The translations under genes were made by a program, and so were the position numbers. From NCBI GenBank assembly GCA_000499405.2, contig HG738137.1, positions 7,502,001-7,566,000 of the forward strand: a DNA stretch of 64,000 nt. The letters run 5' to 3'. The notes below the pieces were generated by a model. That model ran no database searches, was not told the origin of the DNA, and saw only the letters and a list, made by a program, of their open reading frames with translations. The DNA comes from Onchocerca volvulus (Eukaryota > Nematoda > Chromadorea > Rhabditida > Onchocercidae). Positions 13,519-25,000 of this stretch are shown here, piece by piece (position 1 is the first letter of the stretch; every line of letters starts with the position of its first letter).

Positions 13519-13767
13519 TTAAATCTGGCTGCACGTCACTCTGCTCACATTTGAGCCATTCTTTGTTTTTTTTTGCTCGTTCGCAGATGCCCATTCTTCC
13601 TGAATTTGATTTGCAATTAATCGTTGCAATGCTTCCGCTTTGCGAATATAATCCAGTTTGATTTCCTCCGAGGCATTCTTGGATGAACTAAAGCAGATAG
13701 ACTGCACCCAAATTGTTTTCGGAATTGACTTGTGACTGAACTTGAAGTTGAATTCGAAACTGCTCAA
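13519..13767 (-). pseudogene. Decayed ORF-like block shared with 40330-40445 (mobile-element remnant?)
   Basis: An open frame of 82 codons whose middle reads RLIANQIQEEWASAN. The same block occurs at about 40330-40445 on the plus strand, reading [15 protein letters not shown], with high nucleotide identity over about 100 nt. The two frames then part by an indel in an A run. Repetition in opposite orientation, the broken frame and neighbouring repeat copies point to a mobile-element fragment. The Arg/Glu/Asn-rich text recalls short tandem peptide repeats seen near some Helitron-type proteins, but I cannot assign a family. Confidence 0.45.
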
Positions 13768-14060
13768 CTGAATTGTTGGATTGTTGCTACTACAGAAAAT
13801 TATATATGATATTAAAAGATACCAATAGTCGTAAATGTCCGTTTATTCAAAATCTTAAATCTCCAAAATTTTTACCTATTGCTTTGAAATTTTGATAGAA
13901 GTTGAATTCGAAACTGCTCAATTGAATAATTGAACTGTTGCTATTGCAGAAAATTATATATGATATTTGAAAGATACTAACAGTCGTAAATGTTCATTTG
14001 TTCAAAATCTTAAATCTTCGAAAGTTTTTGCTAATTGTTTTGAAATTTCGTGAGAATCTT
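13744..14060. repeat. Two-copy tandem repeat, period about 154 nt
   Basis: Copy 1 starts at 13744 and copy 2 at 13898, both opening GAAGTTGAATTCGAAACTGC. Each contains GTAAATGT..(13831; 13986) followed by TTCAAAATCTTAAATCT and a TTTGAAATTT tail. The second half of each unit is related to the left part of the dispersed palindromic family at 40467 and 39786. Confidence 0.75.
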
Positions 14061-14120
14061 GCACTGAAATATGCCTATACTTTACCGAGTGTACTGAGCA
14101 GTGCATACTGAAGGTCACAT

Positions 14121-14262
14121 CTACTTTGCAGAAAATAAGCGTGGTTAATAGATTCATCCGCTCAGCTATCTTTACCTGTCATAGGTGTGACGAGAAAAAA
14201 AAAATTATGTTTATCTATATAAAACCACGTGCCTATTCGAACGTTGTGTCAAAATTCCAAAT
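14121..14262 (-). repeat. Palindromic dispersed repeat, copy 1
   Basis: In minus orientation this matches 40515-40620: TTTTGACACAACG, TTCGAATAGGCACGTG, ATATAGATA, then the CTGTCA/TGACAG palindromic core (here ACCTGTCATAGGTGTGACGA on the plus strand, partly decayed) and a tail with GAGCGGAT. Runs of A or T border the palindrome. Probably a non-autonomous mobile element; not coding. Confidence 0.7.
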
Positions 14263-14647
14263 CATACTTGAACTTAAACTTCAACATCGAATGTTTATGA
14301 CGAAGAGGCAATCCAACACACAACCTAATATTTTAAGTCAGAGATAATCCATAAATTGCTTGAACAAAACATTTCAGTATACATTATCATGGCTTCGACA
14401 TTCCTGAAATGCAACTACATTTCCCACAAATCAAAAAATAAGCGAACTACACCTCTCGCAAACAGAAAATAAACGAAAAACTTTAATTACGGGTCTTATT
14501 TACATAAAGATTTGAAATCGGTTACGCTCCAATTCAAACAGAACTTCTAAGAAAATAAATTTCGAATTCAACGTTATATGAAAATTTCGAATCAATGGAA
14601 TGGGTGAAGAGCTTGAAACGTTGTGTCAAAATGAATAACATCAAATC

Positions 14648-14790
14648 ACTTTGCAGGAAGTAAGCGCGGTCAGTAAATTCAGTCTGCCCACTTACTTTTA
14701 TCTGTCACAGATCTGACAGGTAAAAAAAAGAGTGGGTAAATCTATCTGGAAATACAAGACTATTTGAATGCAATGTCTGTCAAAATTAAA
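14648..14790 (-). repeat. Palindromic dispersed repeat, copy 2
   Basis: Same family and orientation as 14121-14262: TTTGCAGGAAGTAAGCGCGG at the left edge, a CTGTCACAGATCTGACAG core, an A run, then GGGTAAATCTAT. Diverged from the copy at 40467-40622 but collinear with it. Confidence 0.7.
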
Positions 14791-15353
14791 GCAATCGGTG
14801 AAGAGATTGCAAAATTACTTGAGAAATAGCAGCAACTATGATTTACATTTTTATTATATAAATAGATTATTTTCTAAATAGCACAAAATTCTTACAAAAT
14901 GATATAAAAGAATTGTAGATTTTTCTCATTCGATATTGAATTGTTGTGAAGAGTGGTCACAAATATGGCTCATGTGTTCCTCAATTACTGGGTCGGTTAC
15001 TGCTCTTTTCAGGGCGCTATAAAAGTTCAACCTAAATATCTTATTGCGATACAATATTCAAAACAGTCGAAAAATGTTAAGATAACGCACAGAATTTTTT
15101 GAATTCCTATCCAGACTAATATTCTATGTTAGCTAATTACAGATTAGATTTTGCCAGTAGCAGACAGTTCAACAAATGAATGATTACATTGTATACTCAA
15201 TAGTATCATCAACTTTTAGGACCTTGATCTCTGATGATGTTTGGCATGCAATCATGTTTTTATCGGAGTATTACGCTAAATATTTAAACATCAATAAATT
15301 TGACAATTTTATTTTCTAAAATAAAACAGAATTCTGAAAATGTCAAAATTTAG

Positions 15354-15907
15354 ATCTGGTATTCAATATTGGTTTTCTTGCCCATCTCAATCTTACTGAC
15401 AGCAGTTTCTATTGCCGCCTATATATACTTTTTCACATCCTGCAGCCTGATCGATTTTTACAGCAAACCATCCGATTCCCGGAAAGCTCAAGATTTATCG
15501 ATGAAGGAAGTTATTTCAACGTACTATTAGTGTTGAAAAAGATTTTCCGAATTTTTATTTCTCCAACGGAAAGAAAATTACAATATTTCTAAATTTTCAA
15601 AGTTTTAAAAAAGAGGAAGAAGTTTCATTGCCTTTTAAATTTCTGGAAATCCTTGCATTTTTCTTAAAAGGCGGAGCTATTGACATACATACAATTTAAA
15701 AATTCCGGCAATTATTGATTTGAGGATTCAGACAATGACGATAGACCGCGGTTAATGAGTAGATTTCTGACTCAGGCTGAGCTGCAGAAAGTATTCACGT
15801 TGCCGGAATATATGCCGAGAAGTTTGGATTTAACGCCGATAGAACGCAAATTCTTGAATAAAGCAAGCAAAGTCAGCTCAATATATGTCAATTTAATCAA
15901 GTTATAG
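15354..15907 (+). CDS. Unrecognised two-exon (or longer) gene, C-terminal part of a membrane protein
   Basis: I do not recognise this protein. Exon A, 15354-15509, follows an AATTTAG acceptor and gives 52 codons: a hydrophobic segment (SILVFLPISILLTAVSIAAY) suited to one membrane span, then a polar stretch (FYSKPSDSRKAQDL). Exon B, 15725-15907, follows a TTTGAG acceptor and gives 60 codons and TAG, with DSDNDDRPRLMSRFL, TQAELQKVFTLPEYMPRS and LTPIERKFLNKAS. The two join in phase 0 after GAA (donor GTTATT, weak). An AATAAA signal lies at 15944-15949. A stop directly precedes exon A in frame, so an upstream exon is needed; I could not identify it. Base composition is richer in G+C than the flanks, as in nearby real exons. 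Confidence 0.45.
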
Positions 15908-15943
15908 TGTCAGAATAACATGAAATTTCAAGTTAAATAGTTG

Positions 15944-15949
15944 AATAAA
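15944..15949 (+). terminator. AATAAA polyadenylation signal of the 15354-15907 gene
   Basis: AATAAA sits 36 nt after the TAG stop at 15905-15907, a normal nematode distance to the cleavage site. Confidence 0.35.
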
Positions 15950-17272
15950 AGCAATGGCATTTTTCAAATTCGGTTTCCTTGGAGTGGACAATAATTTTGA
16001 ATCCAAATTCTTGAAATTACGGTAATTTTGAATGAAAGAATGAACAAATAATTAATGAAGAATAGTGACTCTATCAAGTTTTATCTCAAATTTTTTTTTG
16101 TAAGTGTTGAACATTTTGATTTCATTTCCGAACAAAACTCTTTTCATTATTTTGAAGGATGCTTGGATGTTGTTTAGGTACAATGTAGTAAATCGGATCA
16201 AAAGGTCACGGGAGATTATTTGAACTTCATCAATACTGTTAAATTCATTCATTAAATGTAACGAAGTTGGACAGCATTTTCATAAAGTCATTGATATGTT
16301 TATTTGAAATTACTCTTTCAATAAAAATTTTATATATCGCTAATGAAATTGAATATACCTAAACTACACATATTATGAAGAAAAATGACATGGCAGAAAA
16401 TATGGCTAAGATTAGATATGGCCAAATTGAAGAATACTGGCATCATCCAAAAGATTAATATATCAGCCATCATCCATAAAATGAACTGTCTGATTAAGTG
16501 AATGCTTGTCTATTATCACCATTATCAGTTCAACCAGCATTTAGCGTATAATCACGCTTACTAACAACATTCACGCTAATGAAATATCTGCTTACGTGAA
16601 TATGAAGAGACATTCTTAGCCATCTACGTACGCGGACACAAAGCAACTTTCGTAGTCATCCAAGTACGTGAAGATGAAAAAAATTACGTGTGTTCCCATC
16701 AAGTCTACTCTCAACGAACCGTCAAAGGCGGTCGTTGTTCCTACAAGATTTGTTTTCATTTCTTTCCCATTATTGTGATGTAAATATGGCGTTAGGTTAC
16801 GTGCGTGAATCCATAGATTACTGTTGCCATTTAGAATGATCACGTGAAAAGAATCCCTCGCCTGCCTTTATTTCAGAATCATTTTTCATGCTACGTGCAA
16901 AAGCATCCTTTTGTTTATAAGCGATAATTTGTTTTTGTTTCGCGAATAGAGTTGCGAACATGCAGATATTATGTAATATTATTTAGGCTAAGTTGGATAT
17001 TGCTTTTAAGATTGAAGATAGATTTAATGTTCCTTCTTGAGTTTATAGTTTATTTAGCTTGATAAAACATCTCCTTGAATTTTATGCAAAATGTTCCAAA
17101 TGTAAGGCATAGCATTGCTGCATATTTTTGTCTTAATTTAATATAAATTTGCTGGAAATCATTCATTTGCTTAGTTTTTTGACCTGTCAGTGGATTTTCG
17201 TATTTGTGACTTGTGCAAAATTTAGCCCTAAGGTCATTTTAGAGTTGAATTTCAAAAAGAGAAATACTCAAG
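15950..17272. other. Innexin upstream region
   Basis: No coding signal that I can support. The 75-codon minus-strand open frame around 16616-16843 has no recognisable features. The stretch 16593-16898 contains the ACGTG cluster listed separately. From 16900 to the innexin start the sequence is AT-rich. Confidence 0.55.
16593..16898. promoter_or_regulatory. Cluster of (T/C)ACGTG motifs upstream of the innexin
   Basis: TACGTG occurs at 16593, 16665, 16685, 16798 and 16893, and CACGTG at 16841; TACGTA is at 16625 and GCGTG overlaps the 16798 copy. Six hexamers in 306 nt of AT-rich DNA is far above chance. RCGTG is the core site of HIF/ARNT-type bHLH-PAS factors, and CACGTG is the bHLH E-box. 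The cluster lies about 375-680 nt before the innexin ATG, so it may be a promoter or enhancer (inference). Confidence 0.45.
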
Positions 17273-20200
17273 ATGTTTCTATGGCCTGAACAAATAGCAA
17301 ACAAATTTGTGGTGGCACATTCGGATCCTATAGATGATTTTGTGGATCGCCTAAATTATGTGTATACAGTGGGCATTTTCATGTTTATGGCAACATTTAC
17401 GGGTACAAAGCAACATTTCGGTACTGCAATCCAATGTATGGTACCTGCACACTTTCCAGGTTAGTCATTCATTTTAGGATATCGTTAGTGTTCCAACAGT
17501 TTACATCTCGAGACTTAGAACTTCTGCAGATGTAAATTGTTGGGAAACTAACAATATATAAACTTATGTTTCATAAAATTTTAAGCAGTGACTGGAAATA
17601 AAAAAAAAAAATCAGTTTCTGAATAAAAATTAAAACTTGAAGGATTGTCATAAAGATTTTGCAATTTTTAAATTAAAACAGTGTAAACGAAATAAAATTT
17701 CCAAATGAAGTTAGAACAGTCGGAAACATATTCATGAAAGAGAAACTATATTTTATGAGAAACTATATCTTTATGATTAACTATATCTATATAGTTAATT
17801 ATGCATAATTCATGCCAACGATAGGGCTGTTTTTCATTTTTTTATTTTTGGAACATGATGTAAATACGTTATATTGTGTTTTAAATGTTCCTTAGATTGT
17901 TTTTGTCTTTTAATTATATAGATTTCCGATCTTTTTGTTACTTATGATGATTGTAGGCACATGGGTTGATTATGTACAGGATTATTGTTTTGTAAGCAAT
18001 ACATATTTGGTAAATACAAGTAGAATTATTGTGAAAGGTGAAACAACAAATGTTTTTAAAGAAGAAATTGTTTATTATCAGGTGAATATTCTATTAACAC
18101 AGATTCGGTTTTGAAATTTCAATTAGATTTTTATTTGATACAAAGAAAAGAAGAAAATTTGGATCATTAGTTACATAATATATGAAACTTACTCATATTT
18201 GCGATATAGAATATCTTTTTTTGCACATATGATAAAATTGCATTCACTTACGTTGACACTGGGAAAATTCTTTGTTGCAGTGGGTACCTTATGTATTATT
18301 GCTGCAAGCTTTACTTTGCTATTTACCAAAAATTCTGTGGAACATTGTTATAACAACACGTGGTAAGTAGTATTGATTTTTCTTTCATCACCCTCAAGAT
18401 TTAATGAAATAGTTGTGATTCAGGTAAATTTAGCTCGTTATTTCCAATCATAATTCCTGATTTCTTGTATTTAATTTGATCACATGTGCAAGATATAGTA
18501 ATATTACAGGCCGAATTATTGCTTTATATAAATCGAATTATAAAAGTTTTATTGAATACACATCATTAATTAATTATCGTTTAAATTTAAAGTAGTTTGA
18601 GATTACTGTATAGATTTGGATATGCGATCTATTGTGGAAGAAGCAATGAAATTGCGGTCTATTACGACGTTATCAATTCGTCAGAAACATCTCAAGAGAA
18701 TCGCTAATTTTGCTGTTGGATATATTCAGTACAAGCAGAAGAGGTAAGACTGGTTTATTTTAATATTTTTATTTATTGCTTGATTCCAAGTTTCTTTTTC
18801 AGTTATGACTTATTCAGGGAGCATTATAACCATTTTATTTCAAATGGAAACTTCTAATACCTTGAAACATGCAGCAAACGGCATTAAAGTATGAAATAAA
18901 ATATGACAAAGCGTATCATTATGAAATGAAATTAAAGTATAAAACGAGTATGGAAAAGCGTGTCATTGTTAAATAGGTTAATTTTGATGTTTGTTAAACT
19001 TGTAATTTCTTCTAATATCTTCTTTTAAAAGACATACTGCTAAATGTTGTTCGGCATATCACTTTTATGTGCTCGTGAAATGGTTCTATTTTGGCAGTTG
19101 CTTATGTCAAGTTTTACTCATAAATAATTTCGTTGGTGATGGTTCTTTACTTTGGGGATATCGTGTAAGTTTCAGTTTGCTGCTTCCCATTCATTTTATT
19201 ATAATTTTACGAGGACTTGAAAAGTTTTGAAAATATGGAGAATAATAATTCTTTCATGGATGTCCAATTTGTGATATATTCCAGTTTATGGAAGAAATCT
19301 TCAAAGGTAATGATTGGAAGACATCCGGTATATTTCCATGGGTAACATTCTGCGATGTCAAAATTGCTGTATGGTTATTTGGTCATTTTATAATGCTTCT
19401 AGTTAAGTTGTATCTATTGTAGAATGAGCACTTTGTAATGCGGAGCATTGCGTGTTTCTTGATGATATAAACAGTGAAATTAATGAGATACTTCTAAACA
19501 TGGACTCAAAAAAGTCATATGCAATGCTAACTGCAAACCAGAATGATAATCTTATTTGTGATTAATAAACTATTAGTTTAATATTTAAAAATAAAGTCCC
19601 AAACTATTTTAAACCATATGAATAATACTGGATAATATTATTAATAATGTTAATGAGTAATGCATTACGTTAGATGAATAATAATAGGAGCTAATTCGAA
19701 TTTTATTATAGTAATGTTAGGGATTTCAGCAAATCGGCCAAATGAATACCCATACGATGCAGTGTGTCCTGATGATTAATGTACTGAATGAAAAATTATA
19801 CGTGGCGCTGTGGTTCTGGCTTACATTACTGGTATTGATTGATGCAGTGAGCGCAATAAATTCTACTCTACTTTTGCTTTGTCCTTATCTACATTATACA
19901 CGTGTATTATCTCTGTTACAGGTATTTCCGTTTTTTGAAAATTTCTCGTAATTTTTCTGAAATTTCAATTTATAACTTACATTTCAATAAAAGTATGGAT
20001 TATTTTGGCACTTTGTTATAATTCTTCATCTGCTGCATTCAGGCTAATGATAACTACATTGATGTGAAAGTTAAACGCCGTTTACTGGATTTCACTGAAA
20101 ATATGCTCCACCTCGATGGTATATTATTATTGTCCTTTATCAAAAACCGTGTGAATGGGTTAGTTGCAAGTGATCTCACGCGTGAAATTTGGCTTACTGT

Positions 20201-21093
20201 GGACAATAGGTTTGCACACACATTTATCAGTTTTATTCAGTTTAAATCAAAAAATTTTTCCAAGTTGAAACACAGTGCTATGAACAAGGCATTATGTAGT
20301 TAATTGATTCTTTGCTTATCAGAGTTTTTGGACATTGAAACTATATTTATAACTTATGTCTGAACTTGGAAATATATCGCTACTAGCAGGATACATCTGT
20401 GTTAACTGGACATAAAAAGGATCAGTTATGCAAATGGGCATTGCATAAGTATTAGAATTAGAATGTTGGAACGTCATTTGATAATATGTCTATCAGCAGC
20501 GACTTATCACCTGAAATGAAATTACAATAAAATTATAAATTCTAGAATTTTTGTTGTCGATATTAGCAAGTACGGAGACATTTTTATTTCTAATGTGCAT
20601 TTTAAATTTACCATATCTAGTAAGAAGAATTTTCCAAAGCATGAGTTTGCAAATAAACCTAAAATTAAATGTATAATGCAGTAGCTTTTTCTAGGAATCA
20701 CTGTGTTCGAGAGGAAATATGTGATGGTTATGTAAGTATTACTTTTTAAAGGAAAAATTAATTTACTAAACCTTCAGCTGATTAGCTCGCTATAGTATTA
20801 CATAAGAAATGAGGAATACAAATCGAAGCAGAACAAAACTTAATTTTAAAAACGATACATATATTTCTTATATGAACATCCATTTCTCATTGCTAAAATA
20901 ATCTTTATGAATAAAATGTACATTGCAAGATACTAATAATATTTGTACTATTTATAGGACTTTGTCGATGTTGCGTCCTCTTCCACGAAGTCACGACCTG
21001 GATGCATTAATGCTTTTGGTCCAATTATGCGAAAAAATGCATGACGATGTTCATTTACTAGTTACCATAATTCATATTTCCTCTCAAAATTAA
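17273..21093 (+). CDS. Innexin (invertebrate gap-junction channel subunit)
   Basis: Four-pass membrane protein forming hexameric gap-junction channels or hemichannels. Exons: 17273-17459, 17957-18081, 18281-18362, 18614-18743, 19032-19164, 19285-19368, 19730-19921, 20043-20209, 20958-21093; total 411 codons plus stop, in phase. ATG 17273 gives MFLWPEQIANKFV, then a first span (YTVGIFMFMATFTGTKQHFG), first loop with GTWVDYVQDYCFV, the innexin signature YYQWVPYVLLLQA, loop 2 (FPWVTFCDVKIA, THTMQCVLMINVLNEK) with paired cysteines, span 4 (VALWFWLTLLVLIDAV) and the C-tail (DLTREIW). An optional 37-nt exon at 20695-20731 (acceptor CTAG, donor GTAAGT) also fits and shifts the last exon to a second open frame ending TGA 21042-21044 (407 codons). 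Which tail is used is unknown. The neighbour on the right is convergent. Confidence 0.93.
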
Positions 21094-21095
21094 AA

Positions 21096-21101
21096 AATAA
21101 A
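21096..21101 (+). terminator. AATAAA polyadenylation signal of the innexin
   Basis: AATAAA begins 2 nt after the TAA stop at 21091-21093 of the long-tail isoform and about 50 nt after the alternative TGA at 21044. The latter spacing would be the more usual one. Confidence 0.4.
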
Positions 21102-22074
21102 CTAAGATAGATTAGTCGTATGTCGAGAGATCTGAGCAGAATAAGACTTTTAGTCTTAAGACTGAAAATCATGAGCTCTAAGCTTTAACGGCTTGAGTTA
21201 TTTATCATTATTATGATGCTATATTTATTGTGCAAATGATTTGTTATGTAAGAGCGAACGTTAAGCTCTTAGGAAATTGATATATAGTTTAATGCAGGAC
21301 AAGAATATCAATTTCATTAAGTTAAGGCACTGGAAAAAATTGTTTCGGCAAGTGTAATTAATTGAAACTTGTAATTTTCTATTCTTTAAAAAACGTTTTT
21401 ATCGATTACTGTTTGATGCAATAATATTTCTCCTCCTGTATAAGATAACATTTTCAAACTAATAAGATTTTACCCTATATTCCATTTTATTAACTTATAT
21501 GAAATAAATTTGAAAAGTGAAAATAGTCACACACAATAGATGTGATAGTGATAAATTCTGAACCATTGATACTTCTTATAAGATCATTTACTAATCATAG
21601 AAAACAGAACCGTTTGAGAGATATTCATGTAAGGCAAAAGCAAAAAGAGTGTCTAATATAACGAATTTCAAATTTTATGCAAAGAGAAAAATCGATAAGT
21701 GATAAGTGTCTTATATGAATTTTTCTCTTCTATTACAAAAAAAAAAAACTGCAAAAGGAATTCAGATCAAAGACAAATGGATATGAATGGTTCTGCAGAA
21801 TATCAGTCAAAAATGTGTGAAGATTTGTTTTTTTTTTTTTTTTTTTTCGATATAATACTTTTTGATTTGAAATTATCATTTGACTTCCAGGGAAATCGAA
21901 TGAATCCCAGGATTTTGTTGACTTTTGGCCAAAATCTCCATTTATCTTAATTTACAACTTAAATAAGTAGTTCTGGAGAATTTTGAAAGGAAACTATATC
22001 AGCAAAATAGCCACAAAAGGAAAAATTAGTGGCAAATGGCATCTGTTGACAGAAATCACCGATCTCCATTGAAT
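21102..22074. other. Convergent intergenic spacer, innexin / ABCA transporter
   Basis: AT-rich 3' flanks of two tail-to-tail genes, including a T run of about 19 at 21829-21847. No gene seen; the 83-codon plus-strand open frame at 21699 has no protein-like features. Confidence 0.55.
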
Positions 22075-25000
22075 TCAGTTGACATTTGGTGATGTTTTGT
22101 CTGTTTCGTCGGACGAAACGCTAACAAATGAAACAAACATATCGTCCAGTGTTGTTTGGGACAATGAATAATCATCAATATCTGTGATTTCTTGCATCTA
22201 TAATTTGTTTTCAATTGAAATGAAGTATTAACTATGTGGTAATTTTAAAAAATTGCAATTTAAATCCGGTTTGGGAAGGGAATTCTATTTCAATTTAAAA
22301 TGTGTTTTGAGTATATTTATGCTGTCCATAATTTATAATTCATTCGAAAAATTTGAATTTAGGTTTAATTTTTTGGCGAAACATTAGCTTTTAATAGATT
22401 TCGTTCTTTAGTCCCCCCCCTATCTTATTTTTATTATAAAACTAATGACCTTAATTCAATCCGAAAAGAATTCACTGATTCAAAAATTTTCCAGGATCTA
22501 TTTTGAAAACTAACCTTACATATCACATCATATGTATCTGCAATTGTACAGGATGCGTTCGGAATTTGGTAAAACATAGTTCGGGAATGTACAGCTTCCA
22601 ACTGGAAATGATATGCTATTAGAAAATTGACATTGAGATGAGGTAGCCGGCAATTAGGAAATAGGGTAAGAATGACTATGGAATGTCACGATATTCATGT
22701 AAGGCTTGGGCTTAGGCCTCCAAAAAAAAAAAAAAAAAAATTTCTTTTAATTTTTCGAGACATGGTGTTTGACATGGTTTTTGACTTTGGTACATAATAA
22801 TTTGAAGATTTACTCGTGCAGCAGGTAGAAGAATTTCCATGGAACTTTGAACTTTACTAATACTTTCATTCGTTGATAATCTAATTGTTAAGGTATATCC
22901 TTCACCAAATCTGAAAAACATCTTAAAATGAAAAATCTTGTATAAATATTTTAGAGAGCTTCTGATAAAGAAAATATCAAATGCGATGAGTCGTATTAGT
23001 TATTCTGCAATAATATCAATAACTTGTGATTCCTGATAAAATAAACAGATATAATTGAAATCGGTCAACAGAAGTGTTGAGTGACTGGAACTCCTTAAGA
23101 TAAGACAATAAAATTTAAAAAATCAATAAATTAATTAGCAAACAAGAAAAAATCTTTAATTTCAACATCCGATTCTTAAAGATTTTAATATTTAAGTGAT
23201 TATGATATTGATAAAATAAGATAGTAAAGTTCTCACAAGTCTGCCCATCTCATTGGCAGGTTAAAGTACCTATGTTTCAGATGTTGAATAGGTCCGACAC
23301 ATTGAAGTTGTCCATGATTCATTATTGCTACACGATTGCAAAGAACTTCACACTCCTCCATGCTATGTGATGTTATCACCATTGCACGCTTATTCTTACG
23401 TACTTTTAGCAAAACGTTCCACATGAAACGTTGCGCTGATGGATCCATTCCAGCGCTCGGCTCGTCCTTTAAAAATTTGTAAGCAAAAATTGAAACTGAT
23501 TATGATAAAGAGAGAAGAGAAGTTGGAGGTACCTGGATAAGAGATGATGCTAACTGCTTAATCATTTACCGCAATCTATGAAAAATAGCTCGAATCAAAA
23601 AGATAAACAAACAATTCACTATATTTGTTCATTTCTATCTCAGTCTCAATAAGATATATTGAAGATATGGAAGAAGAATGTTAGAGCTGAGAATTATCGA
23701 AATTAACGAAATGTTTATTACATGTTATATATAATATAATTAATTGAAATTTATTTTATTTCTTTCTATTTAAAAATGAAATTACAAGTAGTAATAATGG
23801 TGGATCTGAGACCAAAGCAATAGCAACTGATAATTTACGCTTATTACCACCGGAAAAATTTGAAACTATCTTATCCGCATAAGAATTTAGTTGCAACTCA
23901 TTCAGTGCCCAGTTTACGACCTGAAATTATTAACAACAATAGGTTTTTGAAATTGCAAAAAGTTGGTATATCGTTTCTGACATGTTTTCGGCTCAATCAA
24001 TCTTAATTTGGACATTTCATCGAGTTAAACTTCACGACTTTAGACTTAATGACTATGCAATGTCACGAGCAGCCAAACTTATTTTCCGTAAGCCTTAAAC
24101 AAGCCAAGAAGAAATAACTATTGTTGACTGACTATTTAGAACTCACTATCAGCTTCATCAACGATTAATAATTTCGATATGATAATATAATTGCTAACAA
24201 CTGTTCAATCCAGTATTATCCAAGAACTTAAATTATTGTCCAAGGACTTGAATTCTAGTACCCAAGAACTTAAATTTACTTCGGCATGAGATCAAAACTG
24301 AGTATCGTTGAGTGTACCAATATATATTACACATCATAATATAATAACTTATCTTATCCACATGCTTCTTCTTGATACCACGAAGAAGCGAATAGTGACG
24401 AAGATGTTCCCTTGCTGTTAATTTTGGATTTAAGGCATCAAATTGTGGACAGTAGCCAAAACTGATTAAACTATCCGAATTCTCACATTGAATGCTAGAA
24501 AACTGCTGTGGTTTTACTTTGTTTTCTTCTATTCAACAAATCTTTCGTTTCATTACAAATAGCATCTGGTCACTCCATTGAACTGTTTTAGGAAAAAGTA
24601 CTAAAATTAATATTTGTTTCTTCTAAGAAATATATAAAAACAATTAGCAATGATAATGCTCATGTCGTCATCGAAATATTTCTATTTTAAAAATCTAAAG
24701 AAAACAATACGTATAAAGTAAGTAAAAATTTTCATTTTTTTTAATCCTTAATTAATAAGAATTTTATACAAAATCTTCCGGAATAGAAACCTTTTATTGC
24801 TAATAAGTATATCTCCAGTACCAGCTGATACTTCTCCGGTTAATATACGAAACATTGTTGTTTTACCGGCTCCATTCACACCTAATAAGCCGAAGCATTC
24901 GCCATTTTTGACTGCGAATGAAACATTACACACTGCTAATGTTTGACCATCATAGGACTAAAAAAAAATAATCTTAGAGTAAATTCGATGTATTCTTAGC

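Larger units (their letters stand above)
12755..15353. other. Repeat-rich gap after Rabankyrin-5
   Basis: No intact recognised gene. Holds the decayed ORF-like block (13519-13767), a two-copy tandem repeat of about 154 nt starting at 13744, and two minus-orientation copies of the palindromic repeat family (14121-14262 and 14648-14790). Each is listed separately. Confidence 0.6.

Noticed and set aside
16616..16843. 75-codon minus-strand frame upstream of the innexin
   Set aside because: No protein-like features or splice context; it coincides with the ACGTG-rich regulatory stretch.
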